Shown: positions 16,484-25,956, counted from the stretch's first letter. The stretch is DNA of 64,000 bases from Actinocorallia herbida (GCF_003751225.1 NZ_RJKE01000001.1:1302001-1366000), one strand, 5' to 3'. Made by a program: numbers and translations. Notes: generated from the letters alone by a model not told the origin.

Positions 16484-17545
16484 TCAGGATCCGGGCAGCT
16501 CGCCGAGCTTCACGTTCACGGTCCGGGTCTCGCCGTCGCGTCGGATCTCCACCGGGACCGTCTGCCCGACCTGGCGTTCGGCGAGGATCTCGGCGAGCCC
16601 CGTCGTGCTGTCGGTGGCCTGCCCGTCGACCGCGGTGATGACGTCGCCGGTCTTGATGCCCGCCTGCTCGGCGGCCCCGCCGGGCGTGACCGCCACGACC
16701 GCCACCCCGTCCTGCTCCCCCGAGGAGATGTTGACGGTCTGCGCGATGGTGACGCCGAGCGCGGCCCGGCCCGAGTTGGTGACCTTCCCGGAGGAGATGA
16801 GCTGCGGCGCGATGTTCTTCACCGTGTCGCTGGGGATGGCGAACCCGATGCCGGAGGCGGCGCCGTCGCTGGTGCCCGCGGACAGGGTCGGGATGCCGAT
16901 GACGCCGCCGTCCATCGTGGCCAGGGCGCCGCCGCTGTTGCCGGGGTTGATGGCGGCGCTGGTCTGCACCGCGTTGGAGATGGTCGCTCCGGGGAACGAG
17001 CCCTCCTGGCGGGAGCTGACGGTCCGGCCGGTCGCCGACACGATGCCGTTGGTGACGCTGCCGCTCAGCCCGAGCGGGCTGCCCATGGCCAGGACGAGCT
17101 GGCCGACCTTCAGCCTGCTCGACTCCCCGAAGGTCGCGGCGGGCAGCCCCGCGTCGTCGACCCGGACGACGGCGAGGTCGCCCGCGGTGAAGGACCCGAC
17201 GAGGGTCGCGGGCAGCCCGGGGCCGCCGCTGGAGGGGAAGACCTCGAACTCCTTGGCCCCGGCCACGACGTGCGCGTTGGTGACGATGTTGCCCGCGTTG
17301 TCGAACACCACGCCCGAGCCCTCGCCCTGGTCGGTGACGATCTGCACGACCGACGGCAGCACCTTGGCGACGACCTGCTCGTACCCGGTCTCCAGGCCGG
17401 TCGCCGCGCCCCCCGTGCCGAGGGCGGACGCCCGGCCGCTCGGCGCGCCGCCGAGCGGGAGCGGGCCCTCACCGCCCGAGCACCCCGCGAGCGCGGCGCT
17501 GAGGACGAGCACGGACGCGGAGGTACGGAGGTGTCGTGTTCTCAC
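16484..17545 (-). CDS. HtrA/DegP-like serine protease, lipoprotein, with PDZ domain
   Basis: This 353-residue protease has a lipoprotein signal with lipobox ALAGC (C22). A trypsin-like domain follows with the complete triad: H92 in TNAHVV, D123 in AGDLAVVRV and S204 in NPGNSGGAL. A PDZ domain occupies about residues 245-350 (ALGVTIAQTV ... GGAAEQAGIKTGDVITAVDG). Such proteases sit outside the membrane and degrade or signal misfolded envelope proteins; attachment by the lipid at Cys22 is predicted. The start ATG gives MRTRHLRTSASVLV. The gene stands alone, with the DUF5685 gene downstream and a possible short Cys peptide gene diverging upstream. Confidence 0.94.
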   Translation of the reverse strand: MRTRHLRTSASVLVLSAALAGCSGGEGPLPLGGAPSGRASALGTGGAATGLETGYEQVVAKVLPSVVQIVTDQGEGSGVVFDNAGNIVTNAHVVAGAKEFEVFPSSGGPGLPATLVGSFTAGDLAVVRVDDAGLPAATFGESSRLKVGQLVLAMGSPLGLSGSVTNGIVSATGRTVSSRQEGSFPGATISNAVQTSAAINPGNSGGALATMDGGVIGIPTLSAGTSDGAASGIGFAIPSDTVKNIAPQLISSGKVTNSGRAALGVTIAQTVNISSGEQDGVAVVAVTPGGAAEQAGIKTGDVITAVDGQATDSTTGLAEILAERQVGQTVPVEIRRDGETRTVNVKLGELPGS

Positions 17546-17695
17546 GTGCGTTCATTACCCCGCGCCGCCGCGCGCGACGGGACGCGCTCGCCACCCTTGA
17601 CGACAGATTTGCCCCCGCGTGACAGTGCTCGTTCCGCGTTCTCCCGCGTACGCTCGGAAACGTCTTATTTATCCGTTTTGAAGGGAAAGCGGGAT

Positions 17696-17794
17696 ATGAA
17701 CACGCACCTTCTCCCCGGCTGCGGGCAGTGCGACTGCTCCGACGAGGCCCAGTCCGTCGGGGTGACCCTGCTGTCGGTGACGCTCGTCGACTGA
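17696..17794 (+). CDS. Possible 32-residue Cys-containing peptide
   Basis: A short ORF reads MNTHLLPGCGQCDCSDEAQS and then VGVTLLSVTLVD. AAGGGA lies about ten bases before the ATG, and an unusually AT-rich patch (CTTATTTATCCGTTTTG, near 17664-17680) lies just upstream, as expected of a promoter. Three cysteines fall within GCGQCDC and the C-terminal third is hydrophobic. It could be a peptide precursor (RiPP-like), a metal-binding peptide or noise. No modification enzyme is nearby. I do not recognise the family. Confidence 0.35.
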   Translation: MNTHLLPGCGQCDCSDEAQSVGVTLLSVTLVD

Positions 17795-17831
17795 CGTCGG
17801 CCGAGCGCCGCCGGACCACGGCAGGCCACCC

Positions 17832-18551
17832 TCAGGCGTGGGTGTTCAACCAGTCGGTGATCTCCTCGCCCAGCGCGGTGCGGACGGCGAGGACGGCCAC
17901 GCCCAGTGTGAGCAGCGGCGTGACGATCCACCGCTCCACCTTGCCGTCCGTCCGCGGCACCAGCGGCACGCCGAGCCGCCACGGCACCGGCCACAGCACC
18001 GGGCAGCCCTGCGGGGTGCAGCAGTCCCCGGCGACGTGCACGAGGCAGCCGAGCGCGACCGCGTACCCGGCCCAGGCCGCGCCGACGTCGTGCATCGCGA
18101 ACACCAGGCCCGCCGCGAGCACCGCGTTGACGACGCCCGTGGTGACGTCGCCGGACTCCCCGCCGACGCCGAGGCCGCGCAGGCCCAGCCCGACGAGCAG
18201 GAACAGCGCGACCCACCAGCCCCAGGCGTTGTTGTCGGCCAGCCACTGGACGCCGTAGCCCGCGCCGACCGCGAACAGGATCGAGTGGGTGCCGTGCCGG
18301 TGCCCGCCGGAGACCGACGCCATCGCCTTGCACAGCCACCGCGTGAAGATGCCGAAGGTGTTCGCGATCGTCCCGCGCGGATGGTCGACGTCCGGGAGCA
18401 GCGCCGCGCCCGCGCACACCACGGTCCCCGCGGCGATCTGCGCCGCGTTGAGATGGATCGCGTGGTCGTGCAGGAGGTCGGGCGCGGTGAGCAGCGGCAC
18501 GGCGGCGAGCCAGGCGACCGCCCCGCTCAGCGCATGGGTTTGGCCCATCAT
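17832..18551 (-). CDS. YdjM-like membrane metal-dependent hydrolase
   Basis: This 239-residue protein belongs to the LexA-binding/YdjM (DUF457) family of membrane-bound putative hydrolases. The signs are an N-terminal GQTHALSGAVAWLA, then LLPDVDHPRGTIAN, GGHRHGTHS and LVHVAGDCCTPQG, which supply the conserved His/Asp residues. Several hydrophobic helices follow. The ATG start (MMGQTHAL) is fixed by similarity; longer in-frame ORFs reach into map and are artefacts. The substrate is unknown for the family. It lies about 70 bp downstream of map on the same strand. Confidence 0.87.
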   Translation of the reverse strand: MMGQTHALSGAVAWLAAVPLLTAPDLLHDHAIHLNAAQIAAGTVVCAGAALLPDVDHPRGTIANTFGIFTRWLCKAMASVSGGHRHGTHSILFAVGAGYGVQWLADNNAWGWWVALFLLVGLGLRGLGVGGESGDVTTGVVNAVLAAGLVFAMHDVGAAWAGYAVALGCLVHVAGDCCTPQGCPVLWPVPWRLGVPLVPRTDGKVERWIVTPLLTLGVAVLAVRTALGEEITDWLNTHA

Positions 18552-18619
18552 GCGCGGATTATCGCCGCTCCGTCCGGGGCCCGCCCAGCCGCCGCGCCGC
18601 GCGGGCCCGGACGCGGGCC

Positions 18620-19471
18620 CTACGGGAGGGTCAGGATCTCCGAGCCGGTGTCGGTGACCAGGATGGTGTGCTCGAACTGCGCGGTGCGCTTGCGGTCCTT
18701 GGTGACCACGGTCCAGCCGTCGTCCCACATGTCGTACTCGTAGGTGCCGAGGGTCAGCATCGGCTCGATGGTGAACGTCATGCCCGTCTCCATCACCGTG
18801 GCGGCGTGCGGGTCGTCGTAGTGCGGGATGACGAGGCCCGAGTGGAACGTGGTGCCGATGCCGTGGCCGGTGAAGTCGCGCACGACGCCGTAGCCGAAGC
18901 GGCGCGCGTACGCCTCGATGACCCGGCCGATGACGTTGATGGCCCGGCCGGGCCGGACCGCCTTGATGCCGCGCATCGTCGCCTCGCGGGTGCGCTCGAC
19001 GAGCAGCCGCGACTCCTCGGGCACGTCGCCCGCCAGGAAGGTCGCGTTGGTGTCGCCGTGGACGCCGCCGATGAACGCGGTGATGTCGATGTTGACGATG
19101 TCGCCGTCGCGGACCACCGTGGTGTCCGGAATGCCGTGGCAGATGACCTCGTTGAGCGAACTGCACAGGGACTTGGGGAAGCCCCGGTAGCCCAGGGTGG
19201 AGGGGTAGGCGTCGTGGTCGAGCAGGAACTCGTGGCCGATCGCGTCGAGTTCGTCGGTGGCGACGCCGGGGCGGACCGCCTTGCCGACCTCTTCCAGGGC
19301 CTGGGCGGCGATCCTGCCCGCGACGCGCATCGCCTCGATGATCTCGGGGGTCTTCACGTCGGGTTCGCCGGTCTTGGGGGCCTTCTTCCCGACGTACTCG
19401 GGCCGCGCGATGTGCGCGGGGACCTTGCGCGGGGCGGAGACCCGGCCGGGCGTGAGATACGTCGTCGTCAT
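18620..19471 (-). CDS. map: Type I methionine aminopeptidase
   Basis: This enzyme removes the initiator methionine from new proteins. The 283-residue product starts [20 protein letters not shown] and has the short actinobacterial extension of MetAP type Ic ([12 protein letters not shown]). Metal ligands are visible in [41 protein letters not shown] and FEHTILVT. The ATG at 19471 is chosen; a longer frame would enter the divergent small gene. No clear ribosome site precedes it. It is divergent from the 56-residue gene at 19539. Confidence 0.95.
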   Translation of the reverse strand: MTTTYLTPGRVSAPRKVPAHIARPEYVGKKAPKTGEPDVKTPEIIEAMRVAGRIAAQALEEVGKAVRPGVATDELDAIGHEFLLDHDAYPSTLGYRGFPKSLCSSLNEVICHGIPDTTVVRDGDIVNIDITAFIGGVHGDTNATFLAGDVPEESRLLVERTREATMRGIKAVRPGRAINVIGRVIEAYARRFGYGVVRDFTGHGIGTTFHSGLVIPHYDDPHAATVMETGMTFTIEPMLTLGTYEYDMWDDGWTVVTKDRKRTAQFEHTILVTDTGSEILTLP

Positions 19472-19538
19472 GGGAGAGAGTTTAGTTCCCGTTTCGGGGC
19501 AGGATTCGAGACGGCTGTCCAGAGGGAGGCGAGAGGCG

Positions 19539-19709
19539 ATGGCGGACGAAGGACACTGGTTCTTCTGCCTGAAGCACATGAAGGTCGAGGAGGGCCCCGG
19601 CTGCCCGGACAAGATCCGGATGGGCCCCTACGACACCAAGGAGCAGGCCGAGCACGCGCTGGAGCACGCCCGCGAGCGCAATGAGTCCTGGGACGCTCAG
19701 GACTCCTGA
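19539..19709 (+). CDS. Small conserved actinobacterial protein (56 residues)
   Basis: This short protein reads [20 protein letters not shown] and goes on with [21 protein letters not shown]. The pattern (WFxCLKHxxVExGxxC, then GPYxTxxEAExAL) recurs, as I recall, in unnamed small proteins of many actinomycetes. The GPY...EAE part resembles half of an SPOR-like unit. GGGAGG precedes the ATG. It diverges from map. Its last 13 bases overlap the end of the convergent hypothetical gene. Function is unknown. Confidence 0.8.
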   Translation: MADEGHWFFCLKHMKVEEGPGCPDKIRMGPYDTKEQAEHALEHARERNESWDAQDS

Positions 19710-20263
19710 GGCCCGGCCACCGCGTCGAGGAAGCGGGCCAGGCGGTCGCGCAGGCCCCGCCTGCCCGTGTCCTCGCCCGCGGTGGCGCTCACCAGGTGCT
19801 GGGCCTGCTCGAAGCTCACCGGGCCGTCCGGCCGGACGGTCAGCGCCTCATGGGCCAGGTCCGCGAGCTCCCGGTCGCCGCCGTCGAGGGTGAGGATCAC
19901 CGCGCCGGTGCGCCGGGCGTCGTCGACCCGTTCCAGCAGGGTCGGGGGAGCCGCCTCGGAGACCACCAGCAGCGCCTCGCCGCGCCTGGCCGCGGCCAGC
20001 CTGTCGAGGCCGACGGCGAGGTGCGGGGGCGCCCCGGGCGGCGGCCGCCAGCGCACCAGGGTCGGTTTCAGCGAGGGGACGAACCGGGCCTCCTCGTCGA
20101 GATGGGCCGCGAGGTGCCACGGGTCCTCCCGGTCCGGCGCGCCCAGCAGCAGGAGGTCGTCGCGGGCCGAGGAGCGCAGGGCGCGGGCGAAGCGGCGGGT
20201 CTCCGCCATCGTCTCCGAGGACGCCAGCAGCTCCCGCAAGAAGGCCACCTGTCCGTTGTCCAT
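19697..20263 (-). CDS. Conserved hypothetical protein, faint SIS-domain likeness
   Basis: This 188-residue protein starts MDNGQVAFLRELLASSETMA. Its second half, VVSEAAPPTLLERVDDARR then GAVILTLDGGDRELADLAHE, follows the strand-helix pattern of sugar isomerase (SIS) domains. The usual Ser/Thr ligand motif of those domains is absent. I do not recognise the family by name. A start at 20272 (MWRMDNG) is equally possible. It lies divergent from npdG and convergent with the 56-residue protein, overlapping the latter's end. Confidence 0.65.
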   Translation of the reverse strand: MDNGQVAFLRELLASSETMAETRRFARALRSSARDDLLLLGAPDREDPWHLAAHLDEEARFVPSLKPTLVRWRPPPGAPPHLAVGLDRLAAARRGEALLVVSEAAPPTLLERVDDARRTGAVILTLDGGDRELADLAHEALTVRPDGPVSFEQAQHLVSATAGEDTGRRGLRDRLARFLDAVAGPQES

Positions 20264-20362
20264 GCGCCACATGGTGGCGCAATTCTCTGCGCGACACGCG
20301 GGGATCGCGCCGACCGCAGGGGCGGCGACGGCCCGGAAAGCCGGTTCTGACAGGATGCGCCC

Positions 20363-21031
20363 ATGACTGATCTCCCTGACGTGAGCGGCTTGACGATCGG
20401 CATCCTCGGCGGCACCGGGGACCAGGGCAAGGGCCTGGCCCGGCGGTTCGCCCTGTCCGGCCTGAAGGTGATCATCGGATCGCGCGCCGCGGAACGGGCC
20501 CAGGAGGCCGCCGACGAACTCGGCAACGGAGTCCGCGGGCTCGACAACTCCGCCTGCGCCACCGAGTCCGACATCGTGATCGTCGCCGTGCCGTGGGGCG
20601 GCCACAAGGCCACCCTGGAGTCCCTCAAGGCCGAGCTGGCCGGCAAGATCGTCGTCGACTGCGTGAACCCCCTCGGCTTCGACAAGAAGGGCGCCTACGC
20701 GCTCCCGGTCGAAGAGGGCAGCGCCGCCCAGCAGGCCGCCGCGATCCTCACCGAGAGCCGCGTCGTGGCCGCGTTCCACCACGTCTCGGCCGTGCTGCTG
20801 CTCGACCCCGCCGTCGACGAGATCGCGCTCGACGTGCTCGTCCTCGGCGAAGGCGAGGACCGCGAGGCCACCGACCTCGTCCAGGCCCTGGCCGAGCGCG
20901 TCCCCGGCTTCCGCGGCGTCTACGGCGGCCGCCTCCGCAACGCCCACCAGGTCGAGGCGCTCGTCGCGAACCTGATCTCCGTCAACCGCCGCTACAAGGC
21001 GCACGCGGGCATCCGCCTCACCGACATCTAG
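20363..21031 (+). CDS. npdG: NADPH-dependent F420 reductase
   Basis: This enzyme moves hydride between NADP(H) and the deazaflavin F420, the main entry of electrons into F420 chemistry in actinomycetes. The 222-residue protein has the nucleotide motif IGILGGTGDQGKGLARRFAL near the start, followed by VIIGSR. It continues with IVAVPWGGH, VVDCVNPLGF and the C-terminal YGGRLRNAHQVEALVANLIS, all typical of Fno/NpdG. The ATG at 20363 begins MTDLPDVSGL. The gene is divergent from the hypothetical protein at 19697. It implies that the organism makes F420. Confidence 0.94.
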   Translation: MTDLPDVSGLTIGILGGTGDQGKGLARRFALSGLKVIIGSRAAERAQEAADELGNGVRGLDNSACATESDIVIVAVPWGGHKATLESLKAELAGKIVVDCVNPLGFDKKGAYALPVEEGSAAQQAAAILTESRVVAAFHHVSAVLLLDPAVDEIALDVLVLGEGEDREATDLVQALAERVPGFRGVYGGRLRNAHQVEALVANLISVNRRYKAHAGIRLTDI

Positions 21032-21130
21032 GCGGCTCTTTCGTCACCGCGGGGCCGGGCGCGCGAGATCCCGGCCCCCGTACGTTCTTCCTCCGGGTGA
21101 TCCCGACCGCCACCGGGTAGTCACCCGGGT

Positions 21131-22138
21131 GTGGGCGCGGTCTCGGGGATCCTGCTGCCGACGCGGCACCGAAGCCCGCTCGAGCGGGTGCTCTGGCGCG
21201 TCGCGCTCGCCGTGCTGCTGTTCTGGATCGTGGTCGCGGTCGTCTACCTCGGCCGCGCGGGGTACAAGGACGCCACGGGCGAGCCGGTCGATCTCGTGGC
21301 CTGCTTCTACTACGCGTGCGTCGCGCTGTCCTCGACGGGCTACGGCGACATCGTGCCGGTCACCCCGGTCGCCCGGCTGGTCAACAGCCTCGTGGTCACG
21401 CCGATCCGGATCCTCTTCCTGATCATCCTGGTCGGCACCACCCTCGAGGTGCTGGCCGAGCAGTCGCGCGAGGAATGGCGGCGCAGGCGCTGGGAGGCGA
21501 AGGTGCGGAACCACGTGGTCGTCATCGGGTACGGCACCAAGGGCCGCGCGGCCGCCGACGCGCTCCTGGACGGCGGCCTGCCCCCGGAGAAGGTCGTCGT
21601 CGTGGACGCCGACCACGCCAGCGTCGCCGAGGCGGCGGGCCGCGGCCTGACCGGGATCCTCGGCGACGCCACCCGCAGCGTCGTGCAGCGCCGCGCCGCC
21701 GTCGACAGGGCCCGCGACGTGATCGTGGCGACCGGACGGGACGACAGCGCCGTCCTCATCACGCTGACCGCCCGGCAGATCAACCCGGGCGCGGCCATCC
21801 AGGTGGCGGTGAACGAGTCGGAGAACGAGCCGCTGCTGAGGCAGAGCGGCGCCGACCACGTCATCCCCGCGGCGGAGGCGGCGGGCCGCCTCCTGGGCCT
21901 GGCGACCAGCGAGCCCAACGTCAGCGCGGTGATCGAGGACCTGCTCATGCTGGGCAGCCGCCTCGGCCTCGTGGAGCGGGCCGCGGCCGGGGACGAGGTG
22001 GGCCGGGAGGTCCATGAGCTCGCCGAGCCCGTCCTGGCCGTCGTCCGGGCCGAGGAGACCCTGCCGTACGAGGGGCTGTCCGAGCGGGTCCTGGAGCGCG
22101 GGGACCGGCTGATCGTCGTGAGGCACCGGCCTTCCTGA
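21131..22138 (+). CDS. Potassium channel with RCK (TrkA-N/TrkA-C) gating domains
   Basis: This 335-residue channel has two membrane helices around a pore loop with selectivity filter SSTGYGDIVP. A TrkA-N domain follows, with the nucleotide motif NHVVVIGYGTKGRAAA and an acidic turn VVDAD. A TrkA-C domain lies near the C-terminus (PYEGLSERVLERGDRLIVV). It is a two-helix potassium channel of the Kch/MthK sort, likely gated by ions or nucleotides. The GTG start follows a GC-rich leader. It stands alone after npdG and ends at a terminator shared with panB. Confidence 0.92.
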   Translation: MGAVSGILLPTRHRSPLERVLWRVALAVLLFWIVVAVVYLGRAGYKDATGEPVDLVACFYYACVALSSTGYGDIVPVTPVARLVNSLVVTPIRILFLIILVGTTLEVLAEQSREEWRRRRWEAKVRNHVVVIGYGTKGRAAADALLDGGLPPEKVVVVDADHASVAEAAGRGLTGILGDATRSVVQRRAAVDRARDVIVATGRDDSAVLITLTARQINPGAAIQVAVNESENEPLLRQSGADHVIPAAEAAGRLLGLATSEPNVSAVIEDLLMLGSRLGLVERAAAGDEVGREVHELAEPVLAVVRAEETLPYEGLSERVLERGDRLIVVRHRPS

Positions 22139-22154
22139 CCGCGGAGACGCGAAA

Positions 22155-22180
22155 CGGCCCCGGTGGGGGAACCGGGGCCG
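22155..22180. terminator. Hairpin terminator between channel gene and panB
   Basis: CGGCCCCGGT (22155-22164) pairs perfectly with ACCGGGGCCG (22171-22180) around a six-base loop. It is placed between two convergent genes, so it can act on both. Confidence 0.75.
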
Positions 22181-22217
22181 CTCGCTTGGGGTGGGAGGAA
22201 AGTCCTGCCTGGCGGAA

Positions 22218-23063
22218 TCAGTGGTAGGTGTGCTCGGGGGCCGGGAAGGTGCCGCCGACGACCTCTTCGGCGTAGGCGCGGGCGGCGTCGCCCAGGGCCT
22301 CGCCGACCGCGGCGTACTTCTTCACGAACTTGGCGGTGTGCGGGACGAGCCCGGCCATGTCCTGCCAGACCAGCACCTGGGCGTCGGTGCCGCCGCCCGC
22401 GCCGATGCCGATCGTCGGGATGGACAGCGACGCCGTCACCCGCTCGGCCAGCTCGGCGGGCACGCACTCCAGCACGACGGAGAAGGCGCCGGCGGCCTCG
22501 AGGGCCTTGGCGTCCTGGATCAGCTGCTCGCCGTCCTCGCCGCGGCCCTGGACCCGGTAGCCGCCGAAGGTGTTCACCGACTGCGGGGTGAGGCCCAGAT
22601 GGCCCATGACGGGGATGCCCATGGCGACCATCGCCTCGACCTGGGGGGCCACCCGGCGGCCGCCCTCCAGCTTGATCGCGTGGGCGCCGGCGTCCTTGAG
22701 GAAGCGGGTGGCGGTGGCCAGTGCCTGCTCGACCGAGGCCTGGTAGGAGCCGAACGGGAGGTCGGCGACGACCATCGCGCGCTTGGAGCCGCGCACTACG
22801 GCGCCGGTCAGGAAGACGAGTTCGTCGACGGTGACGGGGATGGTGGACTCGTAGCCGTAGACGACCATCGCGGCGGAGTCGCCGACGAGGAGCACGGGGA
22901 TGCCCGCCTCGTCGAAGATCCGCGCGCTGAGCGCGTCGTAGGCCGTCAGCATGGGCCACCTCTCGCCCCGCGCCTTGGCGGCGGCGATGTCGCGGACGGT
23001 GATGCGCTTGGTTCCCTGGCCGCCATAGAGCATGGTCGACCGGTCCTTCTGCACTTCGGACAT
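22218..23063 (-). CDS. panB: 3-methyl-2-oxobutanoate hydroxymethyltransferase
   Basis: This is the first committed enzyme of pantothenate synthesis. It adds a hydroxymethyl group from methylene-tetrahydrofolate to alpha-ketoisovalerate. The 281-residue product matches the family throughout: [71 protein letters not shown] and [19 protein letters not shown]. The ATG is [15 protein letters not shown]. It stands alone; the divergent SpoIIE phosphatase starts 270 bp away. Confidence 0.97.
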   Translation of the reverse strand: MSEVQKDRSTMLYGGQGTKRITVRDIAAAKARGERWPMLTAYDALSARIFDEAGIPVLLVGDSAAMVVYGYESTIPVTVDELVFLTGAVVRGSKRAMVVADLPFGSYQASVEQALATATRFLKDAGAHAIKLEGGRRVAPQVEAMVAMGIPVMGHLGLTPQSVNTFGGYRVQGRGEDGEQLIQDAKALEAAGAFSVVLECVPAELAERVTASLSIPTIGIGAGGGTDAQVLVWQDMAGLVPHTAKFVKKYAAVGEALGDAARAYAEEVVGGTFPAPEHTYH

Positions 23064-23334
23064 GCTTCCTCTACCTCTCAGTCTCGAGGCGCCCCTTCGG
23101 CGTACCCGGACGAAATAGATGATTACACCAACTCAACGGGAGGGGAAGAGGGGGCCATTCCCGATGTGAGGAGAGGAACTCGCGGCCCACGTCGGCGCCT
23201 CGTGATCACCGGTCGGTGACGGGGCGGGTCGCCTGTGTCACATCCTTCGTGCGCAACAAGCCGCGCAGAAGCCCCGAGTGGCGCATACTTGTTCGGAAGG
23301 ACCAAGGAGCAATCGGTCGGCGGGAGAGCGCAAG

Positions 23335-25482
23335 GTGAGAACCGCGATGGCGCGCAAGGCCAATGCGTCGACCGCCGATTCGGCGTCCCGGACGCTGGTC
23401 CTGGGCATCGACGACCGGGGCGTGATCGTCCAGGCCGGGCACAACGCCGAGAAGGTCATCGGCCTGGAGGCCGACGCGCTGATCGGCACCCGCCTGTACG
23501 ACCTGCTGGACGAGGGCGGCGACCAGATCCCGGCGATCCTGGAGGCCGTCGCCGAAGGCCAGGAGCGCACCTCGGTGTGGCGCCTGCACGGACCGGGCGA
23601 CGCGGTCGTCACCGTCCAGCCCATGGTCGGCGGCACCGACCTGTTCGCCATGGTCCATCTGAGGGTCGCGCTGTCGACCACCGAGCGGTTCCAGGACCCG
23701 GCCCGCGTGCGCCGCGCCCTGTTCGACGACCAGCTCACCCGCTTCGGATCCAATCTCGACCTCGACCTGTGCACCCGCGCCCTGGCCGACGTGATCGTGC
23801 CGCACTACTGCAACGTCGCCTCGATCGTCCTGCTGGAGAGCCTGGTCGCCGCCGACGAGAGCCACGGCGAGGCCAACGGCTCCGCGGTGCTGCGCCGGCT
23901 CGCCCTGGCCACCGACAACCACGAGCCGGACTGGTCGGCGACCTTCCCCACCGGCGAGGTGCTGGTCTACCCGCCGGGCACCCCCTACCGCGAGTGCCTC
24001 GACCGGGCCGCGCCCGTCCACCTCAAGCACATGACCGCCGAGCAGGCCGGGAGGATCGCCGACGCCTGGCGCCGCGACCCCGTGCGCGAGCTGCTGGACG
24101 ACGTGTCCATGGTGATCCTGCCGCTGATCGGCAAGACCGGGAAGCTGCTCGGCCTGATGGCCTGCACCCGCACCCCCGGCTTCCGCAGGTTCGACGCCTA
24201 CGACGTCGAGATCGGCATGGAGTTCGCCTCCCGCGCCGCGATCGTGATCGACAACGCGCGCCGGTTCAGCCGCGAGCGCGCCACCGCCCTCACCCTCCAG
24301 CGGAGCCTGCTGCCGCTGCGGCTGTCCCACCCGTCGTCGGTGGAGGTCAAGCACCGCTACCTGCCGGGCAGCAAGCTGGTGGAGGTCGGCGGCGACTGGT
24401 ACGAGTCGATCTCGCTGCCCGGCGGCCGGGTCGCGCTGATCGTCGGCGACGTGGCCGGGCACGGCGTCAAGGCCGCGGTCACCATGGGAAGGCTGCGCAC
24501 CGCCCTGCACACGCTGGCCAACCTCGACTACCCGCCCGCCGACGCCCTGCACATCGTGCACGAGCTGATGACCGAGCTGGGCGAGCAGGAACCGCACTTC
24601 GCCACCTGCGTGTTCGGCGTCTACGACGCGACCACCGGCACCCTGGAGATCGCCTCGGCCGGGCACCTCCCGCCGCTGCTGCTGCGCGCCGACGGCACCC
24701 CGGAGTACCTGGAGCTGCCCGACGCCCCGCCGCTCGGTGTGGTCGGCGGCAACCCGATCGAGAGCCGCGAGTTCGCCGTCGAGGACGGCAGCATGTTCGT
24801 GATCTACACCGACGGCCTGGTGGAGAGCCGGGGCCGCGACATAGACGACGGGCTGGACCGGCTCAAGGGGATCTTCGACCCCTCGGCGCTGGACCGGCCG
24901 ATGGAGGATCTCGCCAAGGCGTGCCTCGCGGGCGTCTACGACAACGTCGACCGCGACGACATCGCGCTGCTCATCGCCCGGCTGCGCCGCCTGCCCGAGG
25001 ACACCCGCGTGTCCTGGACCCTGCCGAACGAGCTCGCCGCGGTGCGCCGCGCCCGCGGCCTGGTCCGCACCCAGCTCGACGAGTGGGGCCTGGCCGATCT
25101 CTCCTACACCGCCGAGCTGCTCGCCTCCGAGCTGGTCACCAACGCCCTGCGGTACTCCCCGGGCCCCCTTGAGGTGCGCCTGCTACGCGAGCGCACCCTC
25201 GTCATCGAGGTGATGGACCGCTCGGCGGCCCTGCCCCGGCTGCGCCGCGCGGCCGACGACGACGAGGGCGGCCGGGGCCTGCTCGTGGTGTCGGAGTACG
25301 CCCGGCGCTGGGGCACCCGCCGCACCGCGCTCGGCAAGGTCGTCTGGTGCGACCTGCGGCTGCCCGGCATCGACCCGGACGACACCGCCTTCTCCGAGGA
25401 ATGGCCGGGCAAGAAGCACCACACCGACAGCTTCCCGCTGCCCCGCCTGCCCCTGGACGGCCTGCCCGACCGCGGCGTGTGA
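23335..25482 (+). CDS. PAS-GAF-SpoIIE phosphatase with C-terminal anti-sigma kinase-like domain
   Basis: This 715-residue protein combines a PAS-like domain (about residues 20-125), a GAF-like domain (about 140-320), a PP2C/SpoIIE phosphatase domain and a HATPase domain at the C-terminus. The phosphatase domain (about 330-560) has GGDWYESISLPGGRVALIVG, VAGHGVKAAV, IASAGHLPPLLL and FVIYTDGLVESRG. The HATPase domain has ASELVTNALRYSPGP and GGRGLLVVSEYARRWG. This RsbU/RsbW-like layout usually controls an anti-anti-sigma factor in response to a signal. I chose GTG at 23335, with GGGAG upstream. No sigma-factor gene is adjacent. Confidence 0.93.
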   Translation: MRTAMARKANASTADSASRTLVLGIDDRGVIVQAGHNAEKVIGLEADALIGTRLYDLLDEGGDQIPAILEAVAEGQERTSVWRLHGPGDAVVTVQPMVGGTDLFAMVHLRVALSTTERFQDPARVRRALFDDQLTRFGSNLDLDLCTRALADVIVPHYCNVASIVLLESLVAADESHGEANGSAVLRRLALATDNHEPDWSATFPTGEVLVYPPGTPYRECLDRAAPVHLKHMTAEQAGRIADAWRRDPVRELLDDVSMVILPLIGKTGKLLGLMACTRTPGFRRFDAYDVEIGMEFASRAAIVIDNARRFSRERATALTLQRSLLPLRLSHPSSVEVKHRYLPGSKLVEVGGDWYESISLPGGRVALIVGDVAGHGVKAAVTMGRLRTALHTLANLDYPPADALHIVHELMTELGEQEPHFATCVFGVYDATTGTLEIASAGHLPPLLLRADGTPEYLELPDAPPLGVVGGNPIESREFAVEDGSMFVIYTDGLVESRGRDIDDGLDRLKGIFDPSALDRPMEDLAKACLAGVYDNVDRDDIALLIARLRRLPEDTRVSWTLPNELAAVRRARGLVRTQLDEWGLADLSYTAELLASELVTNALRYSPGPLEVRLLRERTLVIEVMDRSAALPRLRRAADDDEGGRGLLVVSEYARRWGTRRTALGKVVWCDLRLPGIDPDDTAFSEEWPGKKHHTDSFPLPRLPLDGLPDRGV

Positions 25483-25512
25483 TCTCCACCGCGGCCGGTC
25501 ATGCCGCGGGCG

Positions 25513-25956
25513 TCAGGAGGTCGCGTAGCCCTGGGCCTTGCACCAGCGCAGCGTCTGGGCGAGGTCGGCGCGCTGCTTCTTCAGCGCCGCGACCTCGGCC
25601 TGCCGGGCCTTGGCCTGCTTGAGCAGGGAGGCCCGCCGGGCGTCGCTCTTCTTGAGCTTGGCGGCCTTGGTCCGCAGCAGGTCGGGGGAGTAGGTCCTCC
25701 CGTCGTCATAGCGGGCGATCTTCGCGGCGAGTTCCGCGTCCTTGCGGCCGGTGCTGAGGCACAGCGCCCTGGCCTTCTTGGTGGCGGTGCTCTCCTTGGC
25801 CTTGGTGTCCTTGTCGTGGCCCTGGGCGGGCGGCTGCGCGACCTGGGTCGAGGAGGTCTGGGGCTTCTCCGAGGCCTGCGCGGCCTGGGCGGGCCCGGCG
25901 AGCGCGACGGCGGCGACGGCGAAGGCGGCGGCGGCGGGGATCATCTTCCGGATCAT
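25513..25956 (-). CDS. Secreted Lys/Ala-rich coiled-coil protein
   Basis: This 147-residue protein has a signal peptide MIRKMIPAAAAFAVAAVALA ending AQAAQA. A polar, Gln/Lys/Thr-rich linker (TQVAQPPAQGHDKDTKAKES) follows. A helical region rich in Lys, Ala and Leu (KAAKLKKSDARRASLLKQAK) is followed by two more short helices. Two cysteines remain, at ARALCLSTG and LRWCKAQG. AAGGAG precedes the ATG at 25956. I do not recognise the family. The ATG at 25998 would place 14 residues before the signal peptide and is unlikely. Confidence 0.75.
   Translation of the reverse strand: MIRKMIPAAAAFAVAAVALAGPAQAAQASEKPQTSSTQVAQPPAQGHDKDTKAKESTATKKARALCLSTGRKDAELAAKIARYDDGRTYSPDLLRTKAAKLKKSDARRASLLKQAKARQAEVAALKKQRADLAQTLRWCKAQGYATS

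Noticed and set aside
14259-17600. Long plus-strand frame of over 1100 codons opposite DUF5685 and HtrA genes
   Set aside because: Low-complexity Ala/Arg/Ser text; the opposite strand has recognisable proteins.
17696-17794. Reading the 32-residue peptide as a lanthipeptide or lasso precursor
   Set aside because: No leader motif that I recognise and no modifying enzyme within reach; kept only as a small ORF.
23123-23305. 60-codon minus-strand frame between panB and the SpoIIE phosphatase
   Set aside because: No signal peptide, domain or ribosome site; it runs into the promoter and start of the phosphatase gene.
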